Below are positions 17,934-27,327 of a DNA stretch of 64,000 nt, one piece after another. Source of the DNA: Psychromonas ossibalaenae ATCC BAA-1528 (GTDB taxonomy: Bacteria > Pseudomonadota > Gammaproteobacteria > Enterobacterales > Psychromonadaceae); contig NZ_KB906980.1 in the NCBI RefSeq assembly GCF_000381745.1, positions 1 through 64,000 on the forward strand, read 5' to 3'. The translations under genes were made by a program, and so were the position numbers. The first letter of the stretch is position 1. Every line of letters starts with the position of its first letter. The notes under the pieces are model-generated. The model saw only the letters and a list, made by a program, of their open reading frames with translations, had not been told where the DNA came from and did not search any database.

Positions 17934-19361
17934 TTACTTACGTTTGACCGCTTTAGCATTAGGAAGGTCAGTAATTGAACCTTCATAAATTTCGGCTGCC
18001 AGCCCCACTGATTCGTGCAGTGTAGGATGCGCATGGATTGTTAATGCAATATCTTCGGCATCACAACCCATTTCGATTGCCAGACCGATTTCACCTAATA
18101 ATTCACCCGCATTTGAACCAACCACAGCACCACCGATTACGCGGTCCGTTTCTTTATCAAAGATAAGCTTAGTTAAACCGTCAGAGCAGTCTGAAGCGAT
18201 TGCACGACCAGAAGCCGCCCAAGGGAATACGGCTTTCTCATAGTTAATGCCCTGCTCTTTGGCTTCTTTTTCAGTTAAACCAACCCAGGCCATTTCTGGT
18301 TCAGTATAAGCAATTGAAGGAATCGTTTTCGGATCAAAGTAATGTTTCTTACCGGAAATAACTTCAGCGGCAACATGCCCTTCATGCACACCTTTATGCG
18401 CAAGCATAGGCTGACCGACAATATCGCCGATTGCATGAATATGTTCAACATTAGTGTGCATCTGCTTGTCAACTTCGATGAAACCACGCTCAGTCACAGT
18501 AATGCCTGCTTTTTCAGCATCCAGAGACAGACCGTTTGGTACACGGCCGACGGCAACTAATACTGCATCGTAGGCTTTTTCTTCTGCAGGAGCATTTTTA
18601 CCTTCAAATGAAACATAAAGCGCATCTTCTTTCGCATCAACCGCGGTCACTTTGGTTTCCAGCATGATGTTAAATTTATTTTTCACTTTTTTAGTATAAA
18701 TCTGCACAATATCTTTATCTGCAGCCGGCACCAGCTGGTCTGCAAACTCAACAACATCAACATCTGAACCCAGTGATTTATATACAGTCCCCATTTCCAG
18801 ACCTATGATACCGCCGCCTAAAATAAGCAGACGTTTCGGTACGCAGCGAAGCTCTAATGCATCAGTTGAATCCCAGACACGGTGATCATCATGTGGAATA
18901 AACGGTAATTTAACCGGGCGGGAACCAGCAGCGATGATCGCATTATCAAAGTTAACCGTGGTTTTTTCATCTTCGCCCTGCACAACAATCGTATTAGCGC
19001 CGGTAAATTTACCAAAACCGTTTACCACGGTCACTTTACGCATTTTAGCCATGCCTTTCAGGCCGCCGGTCAGCTGTGAAACAACTTTGTCTTTCCAGAT
19101 GCGGATTTTATCCACGTCTGTTGAAGGTTCACCGAATAATACGCCGTGTTCAGAAAGTGCTTTAGCTTCTTCAATCACCTTTGAAACATGTAACAGGGCT
19201 TTTGACGGGATACAGCCGACATTTAAACAAACACCGCCAAGTGTGCTGTATTTTTCGATTAATACGGTTTCTAAGCCTAGATCAGCTGCACGGAATGCTG
19301 CTGAGTAACCAGCAGGGCCTGAGCCTAATACCACAACTTGTGCTTTAATTTCTTTACTCAT
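17934..19361 (-). CDS. lpdA: Dihydrolipoamide dehydrogenase (E3)
   Basis: A 475-residue FAD/NAD disulfide oxidoreductase shared by the pyruvate and 2-oxoglutarate dehydrogenase complexes. It has an FAD-binding GSGPAGYSAA, redox-active cysteines in GGVCLNVGCIPSKAL (about residues 42-56), an NAD-binding GGGIIGLEMG and the C-terminal His-Glu pair in HAHPTLHE. It follows aceF after a hairpin at 19441-19468. Confidence 0.98.
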   Translation of the reverse strand: MSKEIKAQVVVLGSGPAGYSAAFRAADLGLETVLIEKYSTLGGVCLNVGCIPSKALLHVSKVIEEAKALSEHGVLFGEPSTDVDKIRIWKDKVVSQLTGGLKGMAKMRKVTVVNGFGKFTGANTIVVQGEDEKTTVNFDNAIIAAGSRPVKLPFIPHDDHRVWDSTDALELRCVPKRLLILGGGIIGLEMGTVYKSLGSDVDVVEFADQLVPAADKDIVQIYTKKVKNKFNIMLETKVTAVDAKEDALYVSFEGKNAPAEEKAYDAVLVAVGRVPNGLSLDAEKAGITVTERGFIEVDKQMHTNVEHIHAIGDIVGQPMLAHKGVHEGHVAAEVISGKKHYFDPKTIPSIAYTEPEMAWVGLTEKEAKEQGINYEKAVFPWAASGRAIASDCSDGLTKLIFDKETDRVIGGAVVGSNAGELLGEIGLAIEMGCDAEDIALTIHAHPTLHESVGLAAEIYEGSITDLPNAKAVKRK

Positions 19362-19440
19362 TTTGACCTCTATTATTAGCGTTTACGCTAGAAAAACGAC
19401 TGAAGTTTTTCGAGTCTATTTAATTGTTAAACAAATGCAA

Positions 19441-19468
19441 AATAAAAGGTCGACAAATGCCGACCTGT
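19441..19468 (-). terminator. Hairpin/terminator between aceF and lpdA
   Basis: Six-bp stem AGGTCG/CGACCT with extended loop pairing, followed on the minus strand by TTTTATT. It is likely partial, letting some transcription reach lpdA. Confidence 0.6.
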
Positions 19469-19476
19469 TAACATTA

Positions 19477-21084
19477 TTATAAAATTAATGTACGTAAATC
19501 AGATAGGTAGTTATTGACTGCGGTAATGAAACGCGCACCGTCAGCACCATCGATCACACGATGATCGTATGAAAGAGCTAGAGGAACCATTAAGCGAGGT
19601 TCAAACTCTTTACCATTCCATAATGGTTTCATTGCCGATTTAGAAACACCTAAAATAGCCACTTCCGGTGCATTTACGATAGGTGTAAACTGTGTACCAC
19701 CAATACCGCCAAGACTGGAAATTGTCATGCTTCCGCCCTGCATATCTTTAGTTGTTAATTTACCTGCACGTGCTTTCTTAGATATTTCACCGATTTCACG
19801 ACAAATATCATAAATACCTTTGTTTAATACATCTTTCACAACCGGAACAACCAGACCGTTTGGTGTATCTACCGCAATACCGATATTGAAATATTTTTTC
19901 AGAATTAAACTTTCACCGTCTTCAGATAATGAAGAGTTGAAGTTAGGGTACTGCTGCAGCGCTTTAGCAACAGCTTTCATCATAAATACCAGCGGGCTGA
20001 TTTTAACACCTAAATCTTGTTTTGCAGCAATGGCATTCTGTTCTTTACGGAATGCTTCTAAATCCGTGATATCTGCTTCATCAAATTGAGTAACATGCGG
20101 AATCGTTACCCAGTTACGGTGCAGAGTCGGGCCGGATATTTTCTGAATGCGGGATAACGGTTTAACTTCAATTTCACCAAATTTAGAGAAATCAATGCTA
20201 GGTGAAGCGATTACCTGCAGACCATTTCCGCCGCCGGTTACCGTAGATGCCGTTGCTTTAGGACGAGATAATTCGTATTTAACAAATGCCTGAACGTCTT
20301 CTTTTAAGATACGTTTCTTACGACCGGTGCCAGTTACTTTTAGTAAATCAACACCAAACTCACGAGACAAACGGCGCACAGAAGGAGAAGCATGAATTGC
20401 CCCGCCTTTGGTCTGCTCATTTGACGCAGGGTGGTATGAAACAGGCGGTGCTTTTGGCGCAGGAGCTGCCGATACTGCTTTTGGTGCTTCAACAGGAGCA
20501 GAAACAACAGGAGCTGGAACGCCGCCTTCACTTAGCGTTTCAACAATCAGTATTAATGTGCCTTCAGAAACTTTATCACCAGCAGCAATTTTAACTTCTT
20601 TAACGATTCCGGCAAACGGTGCAGGTACGTCCATTGACGCTTTATCACCTTCAACGCTAAGAATGTCCTGCTCAGCTTCAATGCTGTCACCAACAGAAAC
20701 CAAGACTTCAGTTACTTCAACTTCATCACCACCGATATCCGGTACGCAGACTTCTTTTAATTCATTAACCGATGCAGCCGCTGTTTCAGCTTTAACTTCA
20801 GCAGCGGGAGCAGCTTCTACAACAGGAGCAGCAGCTGAACTGTCGCCGGCAGCTTCAACAATCAGTACAACATGACCTTCAGAGATACTGTCACCGACGT
20901 TTACTTTGATTTCTTTAACAACACCGGCAACTGAAGACGGGACATCCATTGCGGCTTTATCACCTTCAACAGACAGAATATCCTGATCTAAGTCGATAGT
21001 ATCACCAACAGAAACTAAAATTTCAGTGATATCAGCTGCATCAGCGCCGATATCAGGCAGTAAAAATTCTTTTAATTCAGACAT
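19477..21084 (-). CDS. aceF: Pyruvate dehydrogenase E2, dihydrolipoyl acetyltransferase
   Basis: A 535-residue E2 core. Two lipoyl domains occupy about residues 2-75 and 107-180, each with a lipoylated lysine in VEGDKA(A/S)MDVP. Ala/Pro-rich linkers follow, then a peripheral subunit-binding domain ([16 protein letters not shown], about 232-268) and the acetyltransferase domain ending with catalytic [13 protein letters not shown]. coli AceF has three lipoyl domains; two are seen here. Confidence 0.98.
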   Translation of the reverse strand: MSELKEFLLPDIGADAADITEILVSVGDTIDLDQDILSVEGDKAAMDVPSSVAGVVKEIKVNVGDSISEGHVVLIVEAAGDSSAAAPVVEAAPAAEVKAETAAASVNELKEVCVPDIGGDEVEVTEVLVSVGDSIEAEQDILSVEGDKASMDVPAPFAGIVKEVKIAAGDKVSEGTLILIVETLSEGGVPAPVVSAPVEAPKAVSAAPAPKAPPVSYHPASNEQTKGGAIHASPSVRRLSREFGVDLLKVTGTGRKKRILKEDVQAFVKYELSRPKATASTVTGGGNGLQVIASPSIDFSKFGEIEVKPLSRIQKISGPTLHRNWVTIPHVTQFDEADITDLEAFRKEQNAIAAKQDLGVKISPLVFMMKAVAKALQQYPNFNSSLSEDGESLILKKYFNIGIAVDTPNGLVVPVVKDVLNKGIYDICREIGEISKKARAGKLTTKDMQGGSMTISSLGGIGGTQFTPIVNAPEVAILGVSKSAMKPLWNGKEFEPRLMVPLALSYDHRVIDGADGARFITAVNNYLSDLRTLIL

Positions 21085-21110
21085 AATAATTTTTCCTAAT
21101 CAATAAAAAC

Positions 21111-21141
21111 AGTTAAGCCATGCTGATAAGCATGGCTAAGA
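21111..21141 (-). terminator. Intercistronic hairpin between aceE and aceF
   Basis: Nine-bp perfect stem AGCCATGCT/AGCATGGCT with a 4-base loop. Few T residues follow directly, so it may be an mRNA processing or stability element, or a partial terminator. Confidence 0.5.
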
Positions 21142-21152
21142 CTTAGTTTTAT

Positions 21153-23816
21153 TTACGCTAATAACGGGTTGATTTTGTTTACATCGATATCAAATTTAGC
21201 GATTGCTTGTGTTACCACGGAGCGCTCAACTTCACCTGATTTAGCAAGTTCATGCAGCGTCGCAACAACCACATAACCTGCATTAACTTCAAAATGGCGG
21301 CGTAAGTTTTCACGGCTGTCACTGCGGCCGAAACCATCAGTACCTAATACGCGGTATGTACCTGGTACATAAGCACGTACCTGTTCAGCGTATGATTTCA
21401 TGTAGTCCGTACATGCAACTGTTAATACATTCTCTTCAAGCTGCTCAGTAATGTACGCTTTAACTTCTTTCGCTTCCGGGTTAAGCATATTGATGCGGTC
21501 AACAGCCTGGCCGTCACGTGCTAACTCGTTAAACGATGTTGCACTGAATACCGTTGAATCAATACCGTAATCATCGCTAAGAATCTGCGCGGCTTTACGT
21601 ACTTCAAGCATAATAGTACCTGAGCTAAGCAGCTGTACTTTCGCTTTGCCTGAACCTTTAACTTCGTCCAGTTTGTAGATACCTTTACGGATCCCTTCTT
21701 CAACGCCTTCCGGCATTTCCGGCTGCACATAGTTTTCATTCATAACAGTCAGGTAGTAGAAGATATCTTCCTGATCATCATACATACGTTTCATACCGTC
21801 CTGTACGATAACCGCTACTTCATAACCGTAAGTCGGGTCATAAGTAATACAGTTAGGAATAACGCCCGCCTGAATGTGGCTGTGGCCGTCTTCATGCTGC
21901 AGACCTTCACCGTTCAGTGTTGTACGTCCCGCTGTTCCACCGATCATGAAACCACGCGCACGCTGATCACCGGCAGCCCAGGCCATATCACCGACACGCT
22001 GGAATCCAAACATTGAGTAGTAGATGTAGAAAGGAATCATCGGCATATCATTGGTACTGTATGATGTTGCGGCGGCAACCCAGTCACACATAGCACCCAG
22101 CTCATTGATACCTTCCTGAAGTACCTGACCTTTCGTATCTTCACGATAGTAAGCAACCTGCTCACGATCCTGCGGCGTATATTTCTGACCTTCACGCGAG
22201 TAGATACCCACTTGACGGAACAGACCTTCCATACCGAATGTACGTGCTTCATCAGGGATGATAGGTACGATATGTTTACCAATTGCTTTATCTTTAAGCA
22301 GTGCAGTTAATACACGAACAAAAGCCATAGTTGTTGAAATTTCACGACCGTTTGAACCGGCAAGTAATGCTTTAAACAAGCTTAGTTTTGGAATATCTAA
22401 CTCAACAGTCGTCTGCATACGACGTTTCGGCAGGAAACCGCCTAACGCTTCACGACGAGCTGTCATGTACTTAACTTCTTCAGACTCTGGTCCCGGATGA
22501 TAATAAGGCAGTGACTCAAGATCTGCATCGGCAACCGGAATATTAAAACGATCACGGTAATGTTTAATCGAATCCAGCGGCATTTTCTTAACACCGTGAG
22601 CGATATTTTTACCTTCACCCGCATCACCCATGCCGTAACCTTTAACAGTTTTAACCAGAAGTACGCTTGGACGACCTTTAGTTTCTGCTGCTTTTTTGTA
22701 AGCGGCATAAACTTTAAACGGGTCATGACCACCGCGGTTTAAGCGGTAAATGTCGTCATCTGACATATTAGCAACCATAGCCGCTGTTTCCGGGTATTTA
22801 CCGAAGAAGTGCTTACGTGTGTAAGCTCCGCCTTTGGCTTTAAAGTTCTGGTATTCACCATCAACAGTTTCTTCCATCAGCTGCAGCAGTTTACCCGTCG
22901 TATCCTGTGCAAGCAGTGCATCCCAGTAACGTCCCCAGACAACTTTGATAACTTCCCAGCCTGCGCCGCGGAATGTACCTTCAAGTTCCTGAATGATTTT
23001 ACCGTTACCACGAACAGGGCCGTCAAGACGCTGCAGGTTACAGTTAACAACGAACACTAAGTTATCTAGTTTTTCACGAGATGCCATACCGATCGCGCCT
23101 AGCGCTTCCGGCTCATCAATCTCGCCGTCACCTAGATATGCGTAAACTTTCTGCTGTGAGCAGTCTTTAATACCACGATCCGTTAGGTACTTAAGGAAAC
23201 GTGCCTGGTAAAGTGCAGAGATTGGACCAAGGCCCATAGATACTGTCGGGAACTGCCAGTATTCAGGTAATAATTTAGGATGCGGGTATGAAGGAATACC
23301 TTTACCGTCAACTTCCTGACGGAAGTTATTTAACTGATCTTCACTAATACGGCCTTCAAGGAATGAACGCGAGTAGATACCCGGTGCAATATGTCCCTGG
23401 AAGTAAACTAAATCACCGCCGTCAATATCGCTTGGACCACGGAAGAAATGGTTAAATGCAACATCATAGATTGTCGCAGAAGACGCAAAGCTTGAGATGT
23501 GACCACCTAGTTCTAAATCTTTCTTAGAAGCACGTAATACTGTAATCAGAGCATTCCAACGGATAATCGAACGGATACGCTGCTCTAATGGTAAATCACC
23601 AGGGAAATGAGGTTCTTGACCCGGAGTAATCGTATTGATGTAAGCAGTTGTAGAGTTGAATGGCAGATGACCACCACTACGACGTGTTTTATCAATTAAT
23701 TTCTCAAGTAAAAAATGAGCACGATCTGTGCCTTCTTCTTCAATTATCGCTTCAAGCGCTTCAAGCCACTCAGAAGTTTCCTGCGAATCAATATCACTGT
23801 TTAAGATGTCAGTCAT
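21153..23816 (-). CDS. aceE: Pyruvate dehydrogenase E1, homodimeric type
   Basis: An 887-residue thiamine-diphosphate enzyme decarboxylating pyruvate, the same length as E. coli AceE. The ThDP motif GDGEIDEPEALGAIGMASRE (about residues 230-249) and the transketolase-like pyrimidine domain are visible. I chose ATG 23816 because AAGGA precedes it by about 8 bases and the product begins MTDILNSD; a longer in-frame extension to 23837 lacks such a site. Transcribed behind pdhR. Confidence 0.98.
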   Translation of the reverse strand: MTDILNSDIDSQETSEWLEALEAIIEEEGTDRAHFLLEKLIDKTRRSGGHLPFNSTTAYINTITPGQEPHFPGDLPLEQRIRSIIRWNALITVLRASKKDLELGGHISSFASSATIYDVAFNHFFRGPSDIDGGDLVYFQGHIAPGIYSRSFLEGRISEDQLNNFRQEVDGKGIPSYPHPKLLPEYWQFPTVSMGLGPISALYQARFLKYLTDRGIKDCSQQKVYAYLGDGEIDEPEALGAIGMASREKLDNLVFVVNCNLQRLDGPVRGNGKIIQELEGTFRGAGWEVIKVVWGRYWDALLAQDTTGKLLQLMEETVDGEYQNFKAKGGAYTRKHFFGKYPETAAMVANMSDDDIYRLNRGGHDPFKVYAAYKKAAETKGRPSVLLVKTVKGYGMGDAGEGKNIAHGVKKMPLDSIKHYRDRFNIPVADADLESLPYYHPGPESEEVKYMTARREALGGFLPKRRMQTTVELDIPKLSLFKALLAGSNGREISTTMAFVRVLTALLKDKAIGKHIVPIIPDEARTFGMEGLFRQVGIYSREGQKYTPQDREQVAYYREDTKGQVLQEGINELGAMCDWVAAATSYSTNDMPMIPFYIYYSMFGFQRVGDMAWAAGDQRARGFMIGGTAGRTTLNGEGLQHEDGHSHIQAGVIPNCITYDPTYGYEVAVIVQDGMKRMYDDQEDIFYYLTVMNENYVQPEMPEGVEEGIRKGIYKLDEVKGSGKAKVQLLSSGTIMLEVRKAAQILSDDYGIDSTVFSATSFNELARDGQAVDRINMLNPEAKEVKAYITEQLEENVLTVACTDYMKSYAEQVRAYVPGTYRVLGTDGFGRSDSRENLRRHFEVNAGYVVVATLHELAKSGEVERSVVTQAIAKFDIDVNKINPLLA

Positions 23817-23967
23817 GACACTTTCCTTATATAGCACTAGGTAATCTCAGCCGTTAAGCTAAGCGTTAAATTTCATAACTATTTAGATTGACCCACTACC
23901 TGTGGTTTATGCCATCCCGGCAATAAGTAATCTAAATAGCTACACATTGCGGTTATTTTTTTAAAAG

Positions 23968-24717
23968 CTAAAAGCGTCCTAACTCGCGCTTAAACAAACT
24001 CTCTTCACGTAACATAACCAGACGTGTTTCTTCGATATAAATTAAATGTTTTGCCGACGCTTCCTGCGCTTTTTTCGGCTGTTTAGAAAGAATTGCATCC
24101 AGCAACTGTACACGGTGCTGATGAATTTTTTTAGCCACTTCAGGATAAGAATAAAGCTGCTTAACGTTATCGGAAATATTCTTTTCCAGTAACGGTTTAA
24201 TACCACGCGCTAAATGTAGAAATACTACATTATGCGACGCTTCGATTACGGACAGATAAAACAATGCAACATTCTGTATTTCAAGTTCTAAATCATCAGC
24301 CTGCTGCGCTTTTTCAATGGCTTCAAAACTATTTTTTATAGCGCAGAAATCTTCTGCGGTGCCGCGCAGCGCTGCGTAATACGCCGAGACACCTTCCAGA
24401 GCATGACGAAATTCAAGCAGGTCATATTGAGATTCTGGGTGTGTATTTAATAATTCAAATAGCGGATCGGTTAACTGTTCGCGCAGTTCCTCTTTAACAT
24501 AAGTACCGCCGCCTTGACGACGTGTAAGTAACCCCTTTGACTCTAACCGCTGAATAGCTTCCCGCAGAGAAGGACGGGACACATCAAACTGTTTAGCCAG
24601 CTCCCGCTCCGGAGGCAGTTTTTCACCTAACTCTAAAGTGCCTTCTAAAATCATGCTTTCAAGACGGTTTTCGATCACATCTGCAAGTTTAGGTTGTTTG
24701 ATTTTTGCGTAAGACAT
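23968..24717 (-). CDS. pdhR: Pyruvate-responsive GntR regulator PdhR
   Basis: A 249-residue FadR-subfamily GntR repressor. The winged helix lies at about 10-75 (PPERELAKQFDVSRPSLREAIQRLESKGLL) and the all-helical FCD effector domain at 85-235. In E. coli PdhR represses pdhR-aceEF-lpd and respiratory genes, and pyruvate relieves it. It heads the cluster; two PdhR-like boxes lie upstream, so autoregulation is likely. Confidence 0.96.
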   Translation of the reverse strand: MSYAKIKQPKLADVIENRLESMILEGTLELGEKLPPERELAKQFDVSRPSLREAIQRLESKGLLTRRQGGGTYVKEELREQLTDPLFELLNTHPESQYDLLEFRHALEGVSAYYAALRGTAEDFCAIKNSFEAIEKAQQADDLELEIQNVALFYLSVIEASHNVVFLHLARGIKPLLEKNISDNVKQLYSYPEVAKKIHQHRVQLLDAILSKQPKKAQEASAKHLIYIEETRLVMLREESLFKRELGRF

Positions 24718-24752
24718 GATGCCCTTAATAAACAGAAATTCAATTGTAGAAC

Positions 24753-24770
24753 AAATGGTATTACCAATTT
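24753..24770 (-). promoter_or_regulatory. PdhR-like operator, promoter-proximal
   Basis: Near-palindrome AAATGGTATTACCAATTT, matching the PdhR consensus (A)ATTGGTnnnACCAAT(T) with one changed base. It is 36-53 bp upstream of the pdhR start. Confidence 0.75.
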
Positions 24771-24820
24771 ACTTTTAAGCATGAAAATTAACAATTATTT
24801 CCACCACTGTCCAGTGCTTA

Positions 24821-24834
24821 TTGATCTACATCAA
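24821..24834. promoter_or_regulatory. FNR-like box upstream of pdhR
   Basis: TTGATCTACATCAA is an exact match to the FNR consensus TTGATnnnnATCAA. FNR regulation of pdhR is known in E. coli, so oxygen control of this operon is a reasonable inference. Confidence 0.65.
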
Positions 24835-24887
24835 CAAAAAGATATACTACAGATTTTAATCGGCGTCATTTTATACTTAAATATTCA

Positions 24888-24903
24888 AAAGGTATGACCA
24901 ATT
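24888..24903. promoter_or_regulatory. Second PdhR-like operator, distal
   Basis: AAAGGTATGACCAATT contains GGTnnnACCAATT. It lies about 170 bp upstream of the pdhR start and 120 bp from the proximal box. The remaining upstream sequence to 25096 shows no gene. Confidence 0.5.
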
Positions 24904-25096
24904 TTAAAATAATGTTAATAAAATGTGACTAGGCCGGGGTTTTTGAGGATGTAAAAAGCAAAGGTAATTACATAAACACAGATGGGGTAAAAACAATGTA
25001 GTTAAGCAGCAAACAGCAAAAGGAATGATAATCAACTTATACGAGTGCCGTCCTTTTACTGTACAGAGCACGCAGTCCCTGCTTAGGAACTTTGGT

Positions 25097-27310
25097 TTAT
25101 TTTCCTATCGCTTCGGATATGATGCTTTTTTCTCCGCTCTCTCCCAGCCCCTTCGGAGAGGGGTTAACAGATATACTTCTATCTAGCCGGGCTTCGCCTT
25201 GTGTGCTTTCAGTATCAACACAAGACTTTAACCATTTACACTTATCAGATTCAAGCAGCGCTTCTATCTGATCTACCGGAACAGGTTTTGAATAAAAATA
25301 TCCCTGAATCAGATCACAACCGTAACCGTGTAGACAGGCAAGCTGCTGTGCATTTTCTACTCCTTCAGCTACAACTTCTAACCCGAGGTTTTTTGCCAGA
25401 CTAAGAATAGATTTAACGATGGCAACATCCTGCTCATCATCTGGAATATGATCAACAAATGACTTATCAATTTTTAATGTAGAAATAGGAAGATTTTTCA
25501 ACTGTGATAAAGAGGAATATCCCGTGCCGAAATCATCAATTGACATTTTAATACCCAGTTCAGATAATTTTCTTAGTGTTTCCTGACAGTCACCGTCCCG
25601 TTTTTTCGGCACAAGGTGGTCTTCGGTGATCTCGATTTCAAGAAGCGACGCACTAACCCCCTCTTTCTCAAGGACGCTGCACACATAATCGGTGAACTGA
25701 TCACTGTACAGCTGACGACCAGATACATTAACCGCAATCGTCAGCTCTGCACACAGGGTTTTCTGCCAGCTGCGCAGCTGACTGACCGCCTGCTGAATCA
25801 CCCATCTGCCTAACGGAATAAGCAGGCCGGTTTCTTCTGCAACCGGAATAAACTCACTGGGCAGTATTACCGGCTTATCACCTCTATCCCAGCGGATCAA
25901 AGCCTCAACACCGACAATATGACCGCTGCCGGGTTCTACTTTAGGTTGATACAAAAGATAAAAATCATTATTTTCTAATGCCTTGCGCAAGCCGTTTTCT
26001 AATGACCAACGTCTGATGGTACTTTCGGTAAGATCTGCTGAATAAAAAGAAAAGTGATGCAGCTCGGCACGTTTCGCCTGATACATCGCCATATCAGCAT
26101 TGCGAAGCAGCTCCTCGCCGCTGGAGGCGTTATCTGGATAAAGGCTGATACCGATACTGGCCTCGACATAGAGCATTTTATTATTGAGATAAAAAGGCTG
26201 TTCAAACAAAGCAACAATACGTTGAATAAAATGCAGCGCTTCCTGCACATTTTCAACTGCATCAAGAATAATGGCAAACTCATCGCCGCCAAGCCGGGCC
26301 ACCATATCGTAATTGCGAATTTCACGGCGAAACCTGGCGGCAACCTCACGCAGCAGGCAGTCACCAATTTCATGTCCTAATGAATCATTAATATTCTTAA
26401 AACGGTCCAGATCAATAAATAACAATGCGACTTTACGATCACGTCGTTTAGCCCGCTCCATCGCCCGTTCCAGCTGCTGATGAAACAAAATTCGATTAGG
26501 CAGATCAGTGAGGGCGTCATGGTGGGCAATATGGACCAGGCGATGCTGCGACCTCTTGAGTTCAGTCACATCTTGTATTACCCCGGAAAGAACGGGGCTG
26601 GCACTATTGCGGCTTTCCAGCCGCCGTCCCTGCAGCTGCACATATAATAAACTCTGATTAGCAAGCTTTAACCTTATATCAAGACTGAACGCCTTCCCGT
26701 TAGATAATGCCTTAATAAATATATTTCTTGCAAATAATCGATCCGCCGGATGTATCAAAGCAATCAGGTAATCAAGACCATGACCAAACAAGGTGCCGGG
26801 TAAAGAACACATTTCAGCTATCTGCCGGGACAAAAGCAGACATCCATCAGTTCCATCCAGCTCCCAGTGCCCCAGCCGGGCAATATGCTGAGCATGCTCC
26901 AGGCGCTTTTCACTTTTCTTTAAAGATTCCAGATAATAACTGGCACGCAGAATATAACGGATATGATGTTCAATTAACGACCAGTTAATCGGTTTGACAA
27001 TAAAATCCGTCGCACCTAGCTGATAAGCTTTATCAATTGAGGCCGTATCATCTGATCCGGTAATCATAACTACAGGTACATCTTTCCCCTGAAGCGACTC
27101 TCTAATCCGTCTGCACACCTCGAATCCGTTTAATTCCGGTAACTGCACATCTAAAAGCACTATATCCGGTGACTGTTCATAAAACAGGGACAGTCCCTGG
27201 GAGCCGTTTTCCGCTTCGATAATATTATAAAGACTTTCTGATAATGACTGGCGAATCAGCAGCCGGGTCATTTCATCATCATCCACCACCAAGATCGACT
27301 TTCTATTCAT
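25097..27310 (-). CDS. Response regulator with PAS, GGDEF and EAL domains
   Basis: 737 residues. A receiver domain (about 5-120, phospho-Asp54 in LLDVQLPE, Lys in IVKPINW) is followed by a PAS-like region (about 135-255), a GGDEF domain with intact RLGGDEFAIIL, and an EAL domain with VEALIRW, IDDFGTGYSSL and VVAEGVE. Both c-di-GMP synthase and phosphodiesterase signatures look intact, so net activity cannot be told from sequence. It is the last gene of a four-gene operon, 17 bp after the hybrid kinase, which makes that kinase its probable phosphodonor. The C-terminal ~40 residues are unrelated low-complexity sequence. Confidence 0.9.
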   Translation of the reverse strand: MNRKSILVVDDDEMTRLLIRQSLSESLYNIIEAENGSQGLSLFYEQSPDIVLLDVQLPELNGFEVCRRIRESLQGKDVPVVMITGSDDTASIDKAYQLGATDFIVKPINWSLIEHHIRYILRASYYLESLKKSEKRLEHAQHIARLGHWELDGTDGCLLLSRQIAEMCSLPGTLFGHGLDYLIALIHPADRLFARNIFIKALSNGKAFSLDIRLKLANQSLLYVQLQGRRLESRNSASPVLSGVIQDVTELKRSQHRLVHIAHHDALTDLPNRILFHQQLERAMERAKRRDRKVALLFIDLDRFKNINDSLGHEIGDCLLREVAARFRREIRNYDMVARLGGDEFAIILDAVENVQEALHFIQRIVALFEQPFYLNNKMLYVEASIGISLYPDNASSGEELLRNADMAMYQAKRAELHHFSFYSADLTESTIRRWSLENGLRKALENNDFYLLYQPKVEPGSGHIVGVEALIRWDRGDKPVILPSEFIPVAEETGLLIPLGRWVIQQAVSQLRSWQKTLCAELTIAVNVSGRQLYSDQFTDYVCSVLEKEGVSASLLEIEITEDHLVPKKRDGDCQETLRKLSELGIKMSIDDFGTGYSSLSQLKNLPISTLKIDKSFVDHIPDDEQDVAIVKSILSLAKNLGLEVVAEGVENAQQLACLHGYGCDLIQGYFYSKPVPVDQIEALLESDKCKWLKSCVDTESTQGEARLDRSISVNPSPKGLGESGEKSIISEAIGK

Positions 27311-27327
27311 AGGACCTCAACATTATA

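Noticed and set aside
20408-20875. Plus-strand Ala/Ser/Thr-rich frame over aceF
   Set aside because: Antisense shadow of the Ala/Pro-rich lipoyl-domain linkers.
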